Source of the DNA: Lonsdalea britannica
GTDB lineage: Bacteria > Pseudomonadota > Gammaproteobacteria > Enterobacterales > Enterobacteriaceae
Direction of reading: 5' to 3'
Length of the DNA stretch: 6,736 nucleotides
Assembly: GCF_946477055.1 (NCBI RefSeq)
Contig: NZ_CAMKXG010000192.1
Span: 1-6,736 of the forward strand
Shown here: positions 1-5,140 of the stretch, in pieces
Layout: each line of letters begins with the position of its first letter
Numbering within the stretch: the first letter of the stretch is position 1
Made by a program: the position numbers and the translations under genes
Notes under the pieces: generated by a model
The model's database searches: none
Told to the model about the DNA's origin: nothing
The model's input: only the letters and a program-made list of their open reading frames with translations

Positions 1-55
1 GCGCAACTGGTTTGGGACCAGTGGGTCGGAGGTTCGAATCCTCTCTCGCCGACCA
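1..55 (+). tRNA. proM: tRNA-Pro (anticodon TGG), 3' part; 5' end outside window
   Basis: Only the 3' portion of the gene is present; the acceptor 5' strand and most of the D arm lie upstream of base 1. The anticodon stem is ACTGG (6-10) paired with CCAGT (18-22), around the 7-base loop TTTGGGA with anticodon TGG at 13-15. The T arm is GAGG TTCGAAT CCTC, followed by the acceptor 3' strand CTCGCCG and an encoded CCA ending at 55. It matches my recollection of the E. coli proM tRNA, which decodes CCN proline codons and is the last gene of the argX-hisR-leuT-proM cluster. Here too it is the last tRNA before a terminator, so an upstream tRNA cluster is likely but not visible. The 3' end of a tRNA gene is a common integrase target, but I found no second copy of it in the window. 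Confidence 0.97.
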
Positions 56-65
56 CTATTCTCAG

Positions 66-94
66 GGTCTTGTTTGCAGTCTTCAAACGGGACC
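66..94 (+). other. Hairpin in the tRNA transcript trailer
   Basis: GGTC-TT-GTTTG (66-76) pairs with CAAAC-GG-GACC (84-94) around a 7-base loop, giving 11 pairs of which two are G-U. It begins 10 bases after the CCA of tRNA-Pro and ends just before the terminator. It has no T run of its own, so it is not an independent terminator. A role in 3' trailer processing is inference. Confidence 0.5.
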
Positions 95-96
95 AT

Positions 97-134
97 AAAA
101 AAACCGCTGGTTAATTTAACCGGCGGTTTTTTTT
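97..134 (+). terminator. Rho-independent terminator of the tRNA operon
   Basis: The arm CCGCTGGTT (104-112) pairs with AACCGGCGG (118-126), with one G-U pair and a 5-base loop. It is preceded by seven A residues (97-103) and followed by eight T residues (127-134). The A and T tracts can extend the stem and make it partly bidirectional. Its place 40 bases after the tRNA end makes it the terminator of the tRNA operon. Confidence 0.92.
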
Positions 135-589
135 CGTCTGTTGTTTTGCATCGATCACGTCGGCGTTCTGCTGCCGCCTCCTTTCATTCTCTTTCTCTGC
201 TTTCCGGCGTGTTATCGCCTTGCCTGAACGGTCGCGAACTCGGTGATCAAACCTCGTGCGGGCGTAAACTCTCCTTAGGACAAGACGACCTTCACTCCAT
301 CCTCTTCCTTTCATGCTGCTGAGATAATGATCTGTGAAACGGTGAGTGTCCTCTGTCATACCATGCATATTGGGTCGATCTATTCCTCTTTTTCATCCCA
401 AATAACGTTATTTCAGAAACATCTCCTTATTTTATGCCGCGATAGTTCCATGATAATAAAATAGTTGAATGAGAAAGGTATTAGTGCCAACCTCAGCTTT
501 AATCAGCGCCAGTCTTCCATCGGTAATAGTTTATTCCTCCTTCCTATTCAGAACTGTAATCAATCAACAGAAGGAATATTTTATTTATT
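135..589. other. Intergenic region, no gene seen
   Basis: About 455 bases between the tRNA terminator and the ribosome binding site of the next gene. The first part is pyrimidine-rich on the plus strand (for example 178-207 and 289-312); the second part (about 380-589) is AT-rich. Short open frames on both strands lack ribosome binding sites, and two run through the terminator. GATAATGAT at 323-331 equals one half of a Fur box, but the other half is not conserved. The promoter of the formyltransferase-like gene should lie here, but no single pair of -35 and -10 boxes stands out. Confidence 0.6.
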
Positions 590-595
590 AAGGAG
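590..595 (+). promoter_or_regulatory. Ribosome binding site fixing the start at 603
   Basis: AAGGAG lies 7 bases before ATG 603. The frame is open back to an ATG at 465, but that ATG has no Shine-Dalgarno match, and the 46 extra residues resemble no part of the family. Position 603 is therefore preferred. Confidence 0.85.
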
Positions 596-602
596 AATAA
601 GA

Positions 603-1415
603 ATGATTTCATGTTTAACGGAGGCGCGCTTTTGCTTCAGCTTTTTATATGAACGAATGCGCCATAGAGACGTCGTGTGGGTGGTAAAGAATCAGCGTCA
701 ATTGAATAAAGCTGTTCTTGATCGCGTCCATTCATTATTGTCACCAAAAGAATTTATTAACGATAGCGATATCGGTTTGCTTGAAAACGCCTATGGAAAG
801 TTAAGTCGCTCGGAAATTTATTTAGCCGAGCGTTATGGCGTGCCCGTACACCATATGCTCAGTGCGGAGAATCTCATCCAGGCGCGTCATTTTGATGAGG
901 CGTGTCTGCAAAAGGTTCAGGCGCGTTACCATCATCATGGTCGCAAAGGCGTGGTCGTGTTTCGGGATCTCGCATTGAATACGCGGTGGATGGCTTTTTT
1001 CGACGGCAAGGTTGTCAACGCGCATTCAGCCATGCTGCCCTACGCCGCGGGCCAGTACGCTATCGAGCAAGTCGCCGTCATCGGAGATCATCGGAGGCTC
1101 GAACAAGCGGCTGGCGCGACGTTGCATTATCTGGATGGGGTTCGCGATACGCCGTCTCTTATCGCACAAGAGGCGTTGCTTAACCTGTGGGATTTACCGT
1201 CGATCTGGGCGGTCAAAGGGGAATCTTACTTGATAGCCTACCGACTTCTCGACGACTACCTCAATACCGACGCGGCTTTTAGTCGGCGGGACGTGATTAA
1301 ACAAAACCTTGCTGCCGGGTATCGCCTATTCGCTCGCTCAACGCTTTCGGGTGATGAAAAACGCCTTGCTCAGAAAAACTTTTTACGAATGAAAAAGGAT
1401 TTCATCTTCGAGTAG
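603..1415 (+). CDS. Divergent formyltransferase-fold protein, substrate unknown
   Basis: A 270-residue protein that I assign to the formyl_trans_N fold (PurN, methionyl-tRNA formyltransferase, sugar N-formyltransferases). By eye, V138-N139-A140-H141, then L145-P146-Y147-A148-A149-G150, aligns with the family signature NIHPSLLPKYRG. H175 followed seven residues later by D182 aligns with the PurN H...D spacing, so the catalytic triad Asn139/His141/Asp182 appears intact. The preceding stretch also fits the family layout: A-x-x-Y-G-V-P-V at 75-82, then K-G-V-V-V-F at 115-120. The usual glycine after the catalytic Asp is Thr-Pro here (183-184). The first 30 residues do not show a clear glycine-rich loop. 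There is no signal peptide or membrane segment, so it is probably cytosolic, perhaps transferring a formyl group from 10-formyl-tetrahydrofolate to an amine. It is longer than PurN (about 212) and shorter than Fmt (about 315). The gene stands alone, convergent to chuY, in AT-rich DNA beside a tRNA, which suggests acquisition. The fold is moderately sure; the reaction and substrate are unknown. Confidence 0.75.
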   Translation: MISCLTEARFCFSFLYERMRHRDVVWVVKNQRQLNKAVLDRVHSLLSPKEFINDSDIGLLENAYGKLSRSEIYLAERYGVPVHHMLSAENLIQARHFDEACLQKVQARYHHHGRKGVVVFRDLALNTRWMAFFDGKVVNAHSAMLPYAAGQYAIEQVAVIGDHRRLEQAAGATLHYLDGVRDTPSLIAQEALLNLWDLPSIWAVKGESYLIAYRLLDDYLNTDAAFSRRDVIKQNLAAGYRLFARSTLSGDEKRLAQKNFLRMKKDFIFE

Positions 1416-1877
1416 CGCCACTTATTTATTATTGATGTTATTTTATTAAGGCATGGTGTACGACGAGTCCGTCATTATTCTATTTGGCGCGAGTATTGTT
1501 TGTGACGATGTATTTATAAGATAATAAAAAATAGTTTTTATTTGTGATGATTAACAGGGTGGCGTTTATCCATTTTGGAAGAAAATAAAATCCACGCCAA
1601 TTTTATGATTCGCCCAAAATAGTTTTCTATATTCGATGGACCTGATTGATTCACAATGAACATCCACTACGATAGGGTGATAAAAAAAGAAAACAGGGTG
1701 GTGGATATCAGTCTGCGATTTCTATTTTTAATCAACTCGTTGCTCGACTGCCGTATAGGAAGCCCGATCTCAATGATCCCTATGGCGATGATGACTTCAA
1801 CAGACCGTCGGCCGGATGTGCGAGCCCGTCACTATGAATGAGGCATACCGCTGGGTTGCTGAGTGAGTGGCGGGGCG
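1416..1877. other. Convergent intergenic region, no gene seen
   Basis: About 460 AT-rich bases between the formyltransferase-like gene and the end of the leftward heme operon. A 61-codon open frame at 1656-1841 has no ribosome binding site and no recognisable product. AAAATAGTTTT occurs at 1528-1538 and 1616-1626, and AACAGGGTGG at 1553-1562 and 1692-1701. TGGCGT (1560-1565) and ACGCCA (1594-1599) are inverted. I see no convincing terminator for the rightward gene. Confidence 0.5.
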
Positions 1878-1902
1878 AAAAGGGGATCCATACAGGCATC
1901 CC
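1878..1902 (-). terminator. Possible weak terminator of the hutW-chuY operon
   Basis: Read on the minus strand, GGGAT(G)CC pairs with GGATCCC around the loop TGTAT, giving a 7-pair stem with one bulged G, followed by CTTTT. It starts 7 bases after the chuY stop codon. The T run is short, so termination may be inefficient. Confidence 0.45.
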
Positions 1903-1909
1903 TCCTATC

Positions 1910-2545
1910 CTAACGCTGAGTCGGCGGCGTTAGCGTGGGGTCGATAAGAAAGTAGATTTTGCCGTAGGCCTCTTCATCATCAATGACCTGCTGAATTTGA
2001 CGTGCGACATCTTCCCGATGGATTAACCCGAAAGCCTCTTCTTGTAACCGAATGGACAAGCCGGTTCCTGCGCCGGGCTTCAGGCCGCCCGGCCGGAGTA
2101 TGCACCCGTTCAGTCGGCTGGTCTTCAGCCAGCTTTCCGCCAACGATTTTTCCCGCACGGCGTGGCCAAATATCTCACGGGCTTTTGGCGATAGCAGATG
2201 CCAGCTGTCGCCGCAGCCAATAGATGTGACCAACACCATATGGCGGATACCGCAACGCTCCGCGGTATCGATAACGAGCCGATTGCCGAGATAGTCGGCT
2301 TCCGCGCTGCCGAGTGTGGAAACGATCCGCGCCAGCGGGCCCGCGGTCTCGCAGGCGAGCTGGACGCTGTGCTCATCCAGCGCGTCGCCTTCCACCACCG
2401 TGACGCCACACTCACGCAACGCCTGCGCCTGTTCGGTGTTGCGGACCAGCGCGGTGATAGTGCGTGACTCCTGTAATCCCAGCGTCACCAGTTCCCGGCC
2501 AACGCCGCTTGCGCCACCAAAAATCAGCCACGGATGCTTTTCCAT
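1910..2545 (-). CDS. chuY: ChuY-type NAD(P)H-dependent anaerobilin reductase
   Basis: A 211-residue cytosolic Rossmann-fold protein of the atypical short-chain dehydrogenase/epimerase type, close in length to E. coli ChuY. The N-terminal F-G-G-A-S-G-V-G (9-16) is the dinucleotide-binding loop after the first strand, and V-E-G-D (51-54) follows the third strand. V-T-S-I-G (106-110), then R-P-G-G-L (151-155), are typical of NAD(P)-binding proteins of this group. ChuY of E. coli O157:H7 reduces anaerobilin, the open tetrapyrrole made by ChuW, using NADPH. The gene follows hutW by 62 bases on the same strand, with AGGAAAGGAACGA before ATG, so they are probably one transcript. In E. coli chuX lies between them; here it is missing, and the 62-base gap shows no remnant. 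The family call alone is ordinary; the specific function rests on the neighbour. Confidence 0.87.
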   Translation of the reverse strand: MEKHPWLIFGGASGVGRELVTLGLQESRTITALVRNTEQAQALRECGVTVVEGDALDEHSVQLACETAGPLARIVSTLGSAEADYLGNRLVIDTAERCGIRHMVLVTSIGCGDSWHLLSPKAREIFGHAVREKSLAESWLKTSRLNGCILRPGGLKPGAGTGLSIRLQEEAFGLIHREDVARQIQQVIDDEEAYGKIYFLIDPTLTPPTQR

Positions 2546-2607
2546 TCGTTCCTTTCCTGTTCAGCCCTAAGTCTCGATATCACGCCAGCCGCCGTTCGCC
2601 ATAAATG

Positions 2608-3921
2608 CTATGCCGCCGCCTGAGGTAACAGTAACGGGGGAATCAACGTTTGCAAAGCCTGTAACACATTACTTGCCCAGAAACGCCCGTCCGCCGTGAG
2701 ATGAAAGCGCGAGCCGTTTAACCGCAGCAGACCGCACTGTTGCCACTGTTGCAGCAACGGCAACAGGGGCGCGGGATCGTCCAGCACGCGGCTCAGGTCG
2801 TAAAATCCGGCGTCGATGCCGCCCTGTAGATCCAGTCGCCAGCGGTACTGATCGCTGGGCGGTGTCATCATGGCGATAGGCTTGCGACCTTCGTCGATCG
2901 CCTGATAATAGTCGTCCAGTTTACGCGCCATCATGTATGACTGACCGGCCAGGCTGCCGCCTGCGCCGCTGCCCAAGGCCAGATAGTCCGCCCCTTGTTT
3001 GATCAGCAGGTTATACAGGTTGCGTTCGCGGGTATGGCGTGACCAGTGGCTGTTGCTGAGCTGACGCCAGTTTTCGTCCGCCAAAAATTGCTCACCCATC
3101 AGATAAAGTTCGCGGTTGAAGCTGACGTCCGGCAAGGTCACGCGCTGATTTTCCACGGCTTTCGCCAGCAGGGTATTGGGCAGGAGATTCAGCGCGTACA
3201 GATCCACGCCGTCCAGGGGAAGATCGCGCACGATCGCCAGATCTTCCCGCCAGCTCTCGATCGTTTGATCGGGCAGCCCAAACATCAGATCGCAAATCAC
3301 GGCGGCGCGATCGCGCTCTGCTAGCCGACGGATGAAGGTCATTGCCTCTTCACGGTTAGCCCGTCGCCCCAGCCGCTGGCGCACGCGCGTATCGAAAGTT
3401 TGTATGCCGATGGAAAAACGGTTCGCCCCGGCTTCCAGGCAGGCATCGATGCGTTCATCGTCGAAGTTGAAGATACGGCCTTCAACGGTGATTTCACAGT
3501 CCGCCGCCAGCGGCAGTTTCTGACGCAATGCGCTGATAATCTGGTGCAGCTGCCGGGCGGTCAGCGCCGAGGGCGTGCCGCCGCCCAGATAGATGGCGTG
3601 GATCGGCGAAGACTGATGTAGCGGACTGCTGGCTTCCAGATCGAGTTCTCGCAGCAGCATCTCGCAGTAATGCGCGATGGCCTGATCGTCCTGCTTGTTC
3701 TGATAAAAGCCACAGAACTTACACTGCGTCGCGCAGAACGGAATATGCAGATACAACAATCGTTTATTACCGGTAAGTGTGCTTTTCAGTAACCCCTGCC
3801 AGGCCGTGTTGATGTCTTCGGGAGGGAGGGGCCTTTGCTGGCGCCACGGCATCGTGGCCCAACGACCGCTGAAGGGAAGTCCCTGGTCGGCTGCAAAAAA
3901 AGGTGAAAGATCAAGAGACAT
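2608..3921 (-). CDS. hutW: ChuW/HutW, anaerobic heme-degrading radical SAM methyltransferase
   Basis: A 437-residue member of the HemN-like radical SAM family. H-I-P-F-C-x3-C-x2-C places Cys63, Cys67 and Cys70 as ligands of the [4Fe-4S] cluster that binds S-adenosylmethionine. Y-L-G-G-G-T-P (111-117) is the SAM-contacting GGE-like motif, followed by E-x-R (147-149) and N-R-F-S-I-G-I-Q-T-F (167-176), all typical of the HemN/HemW barrel. Residues from about 355 form the HemN C-terminal domain. The N-terminal T-M-P-W-R (23-27) is, from memory, ChuW-like. E. coli ChuW uses SAM to methylate heme and open the ring without oxygen, releasing iron and forming anaerobilin in the cytosol. HemW and HemN are the alternatives, but chuY downstream and the overall length favour ChuW/HutW. 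AGAGGAA lies 10 bases before ATG, rather far but the best site. A Fur-like box sits about 50 bases upstream. No heme transporter genes adjoin it. Confidence 0.92.
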   Translation of the reverse strand: MSLDLSPFFAADQGLPFSGRWATMPWRQQRPLPPEDINTAWQGLLKSTLTGNKRLLYLHIPFCATQCKFCGFYQNKQDDQAIAHYCEMLLRELDLEASSPLHQSSPIHAIYLGGGTPSALTARQLHQIISALRQKLPLAADCEITVEGRIFNFDDERIDACLEAGANRFSIGIQTFDTRVRQRLGRRANREEAMTFIRRLAERDRAAVICDLMFGLPDQTIESWREDLAIVRDLPLDGVDLYALNLLPNTLLAKAVENQRVTLPDVSFNRELYLMGEQFLADENWRQLSNSHWSRHTRERNLYNLLIKQGADYLALGSGAGGSLAGQSYMMARKLDDYYQAIDEGRKPIAMMTPPSDQYRWRLDLQGGIDAGFYDLSRVLDDPAPLLPLLQQWQQCGLLRLNGSRFHLTADGRFWASNVLQALQTLIPPLLLPQAAA

Positions 3922-3969
3922 AGATGGCGCGTTCCTCTGTAAATCTGCCGGTCACTCTTGAATGTAAAT

Positions 3970-3988
3970 GAAAATAGAAATCATTTAT
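3970..3988 (-). promoter_or_regulatory. Fur-like box upstream of hutW (weak)
   Basis: GAAAATAGAAATCATTTAT matches about 12 of 19 positions of the Fur consensus GATAATGATAATCATTATC, with AATCATT intact. It lies 49 bases before the hutW start, a position suited to repression. The downstream half is out of register by one base, so binding is uncertain. Confidence 0.45.
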
Positions 3989-3998
3989 CTCCGGAGAT
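3987..3998. repeat. Perfect 12-base palindrome
   Basis: ATCTCCGGAGAT is a perfect inverted repeat touching the Fur-like box, 66 bases upstream of the hutW start. It could be an operator for a dimeric regulator. I do not recognise a specific protein for it. Confidence 0.5.
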
Positions 3999-4009
3999 GG
4001 AGGAAGAGC

Positions 4010-4015
4010 ATAATA
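4010..4015 (-). promoter_or_regulatory. hutW: Possible -10 box for hutW-chuY
   Basis: Read on the minus strand this is TATTAT, five of six matches to TATAAT. No good -35 box is found 16 to 18 bases upstream (best TCAACT). Transcription would start about 80 bases before hutW, upstream of the Fur-like box and the palindrome. This is a weak assignment. Confidence 0.25.
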
Positions 4016-4099
4016 CAGCCGCCTGCGCAGGAAGTTGACGTATATCAGGAGAAAAGTCGCCAAAGTGTTGGTAAATGGTCTTAAAAGGGTCAAAAACCA

Positions 4100-4114
4100 T
4101 TAATTTTTGTTAAT
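4100..4114 (+). repeat. Direct repeat TTAAT-N5-TTAAT, possible response-regulator site
   Basis: TTAAT at 4100-4104 and 4110-4114 repeats with a 10-base period, one DNA turn, the arrangement OmpR-family dimers usually bind. The same bases also form the inverted repeat CATTAA-N6-TTAATG (4098-4115). AT-rich DNA yields such patterns by chance, so this is tentative. Confidence 0.25.
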
Positions 4115-4278
4115 GTGCGCCGAACGGTGATTTTAGTACCCGGAGGTCATGACGATGGGTTGATGCGGGTTCTGCTTTTTCGCTGCTGTCTTGCAACATG
4201 ACGATAATTTAATCTAATTTTTGCGCTAAAAGTGACTTTTTCACGTTATATCAATCAATTGCGTGCTAAGTAAATATC

Positions 4279-4308
4279 TTGCCTTAAGATGATAATGATT
4301 GTTATTAT
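4279..4308 (+). promoter_or_regulatory. Likely sigma-70 promoter of the two-component operon
   Basis: TTGCCT (4279-4284) and TATTAT (4303-4308) are separated by 18 bases, matching four and five of six consensus positions. The -10 box is inside the strong Fur box, as expected of an iron-repressed promoter. Transcription would begin near 4315, leaving a leader of about 138 bases before the regulator ATG. Confidence 0.55.
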
Positions 4309-4309
4309 C
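4291..4309. promoter_or_regulatory. Strong Fur box
   Basis: GATAATGATTGTTATTATC matches 16 of 19 positions of the Fur consensus GATAATGATAATCATTATC; the three mismatches are central. It overlaps the proposed -10 box and lies 144 bases before the response regulator start. It indicates iron-dependent repression of the rightward operon. Its distance from hutW (370 bases) makes direct control of hutW less likely. Confidence 0.8.
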
Positions 4310-4452
4310 CGTAAAGAGATGAGAGCAATATTCTGATAAATAACGCCCTATCTCCATGAAAATAATAAGGTAATTATTGAGCTTACTGAATCACTTCACC
4401 AGGTGTTCAAAAAAGCGCTAACCCCACATGCACTCGGTTTCAGGGGATTCGC

Positions 4453-5136
4453 ATGCGTATTCTTGTGGTTGATGATGACTCTGTCTTGTGTCACTGGCTG
4501 GGCGCGAAATTACACGCTCACGGCCACACCTGCCGAATGGTTCATGACGGCGGTCACGCGTTGACGGCCATACAGCAAGAGGTCTACGACGTCGTTCTAC
4601 TCGACAGAATGCTGCCAGTGATGGATGGCTTTACCGTACTGCGCGAGCTCAAAGATCGGCAACATCCCCCTATCATGCTGCTGTCCGCACTGGATCGTGA
4701 TGTCGATCGCGTGATGGGGCTGGAGCTGGGCGCGGAAGATTACTTGGGAAAACCTTTCAACTTTAATGAGTTGCGCCTTAGGCTGGACATTATCGTCGGG
4801 CGTGAACGTCGACACGTCGAGCCGAGTTCCGTGCTGACTTTCTCCGACCTGAAGGTCGATCGCTTGCAGCGCGCCGTGTGGCGGGATGGGAAGCGCATCG
4901 AGCTGACCGACAAGGAAATCAAACTGCTGATTATCCTGATGGAGGCGCCCGGCAAGGTCATCAGCCGCACTCTGCTGCTGGAACGCGTCTGGGGTTACCA
5001 CTTCGACCCGCAGACCAATCTTATCGACGTTCATATGTCCAAGCTGCGCGCTAAAATCGACAAGGGGTTCGCACAGCCCCTCATTAAAACCCTCCGCTCC
5101 GTCGGCTACTGTCTGAGTCTGGAAGAGAAGGAGTAA
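4453..5136 (+). CDS. OmpR-family response regulator
   Basis: A 227-residue cytosolic DNA-binding regulator of normal length for the family. The receiver domain (1-115) has the acidic pair Asp7/Asp8, phospho-acceptor Asp51 in L-L-D-R-M-L-P, Ser78 in the threonine/serine switch position and Lys100 in K-P-F. The winged-helix domain (about 127-223) shows L-T-D-K-E-I-K-L-L (151-159), the recognition-helix region N-L-I-D-V-H-M-S-K-L-R (189-199) and the closing R-S-V-G-Y (215-219). AGGGGA five bases before ATG supports the start. The kinase gene follows after 4 bases, so the two are co-transcribed and are cognate partners. The operon has a Fur box at its promoter and diverges from hutW-chuY, making these genes and its own promoter the obvious candidate targets. 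I cannot equate it with a named system such as PmrA, QseB or CpxR. The receiver domain is rich in His (14, 21, 23, 25, 31, 35), without a known meaning. Confidence 0.95.
   Translation: MRILVVDDDSVLCHWLGAKLHAHGHTCRMVHDGGHALTAIQQEVYDVVLLDRMLPVMDGFTVLRELKDRQHPPIMLLSALDRDVDRVMGLELGAEDYLGKPFNFNELRLRLDIIVGRERRHVEPSSVLTFSDLKVDRLQRAVWRDGKRIELTDKEIKLLIILMEAPGKVISRTLLLERVWGYHFDPQTNLIDVHMSKLRAKIDKGFAQPLIKTLRSVGYCLSLEEKE
5128..5133 (+). promoter_or_regulatory. Ribosome binding site for the GTG start of the kinase
   Basis: AAGGAG lies inside the last codons of the response regulator, ending just before its TAA stop and 7 bases before GTG 5141. This fixes the unusual GTG start and suggests translational coupling of the two genes. 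Confidence 0.85.
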
Positions 5137-5140
5137 CCGC

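Larger units (their letters stand above)
3922..4452. other. 531-base divergent control region
   Basis: The region separates leftward hutW-chuY from the rightward two-component operon. It is AT-rich, especially from 4200 to 4380, and carries the operator-like sites listed separately. Inverted repeats also occur at 4361-4378 (AATAAT/ATTATT). If the promoter at 4279-4308 is right, the regulator mRNA has a leader of about 140 bases. I see no convincing small gene; short frames such as 4163-4201 (12 codons) are poorly placed relative to any ribosome binding site. Confidence 0.7.

Noticed and set aside
323..331. GATAATGAT as a Fur box
   Set aside because: Only one half matches; the full 19 bases match about 10 positions, near what AT-rich DNA gives by chance.
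111..368. 85-codon leftward open frame near the tRNA
   Set aside because: It runs through the terminator, has no properly spaced ribosome binding site and encodes a low-complexity Arg-rich sequence.
465..602. 46-codon N-terminal extension of the formyltransferase-like gene
   Set aside because: No ribosome binding site precedes ATG 465, while ATG 603 has AAGGAG at 7 bases; the extension does not look like family sequence.
1656..1841. 61-codon rightward open frame
   Set aside because: No Shine-Dalgarno match before the ATG and no recognisable features; such a length is expected by chance.
3911..4093. 60-codon leftward frame overlapping the hutW start
   Set aside because: It covers the Fur-like box and palindrome in the control region and has no clear ribosome binding site; regulatory DNA is the simpler reading.
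4163..4201. 12-codon leader peptide-like frame
   Set aside because: The nearest GGAGGT is 15 bases away and the frame lies upstream of the proposed promoter, so it would not be on the regulator transcript.
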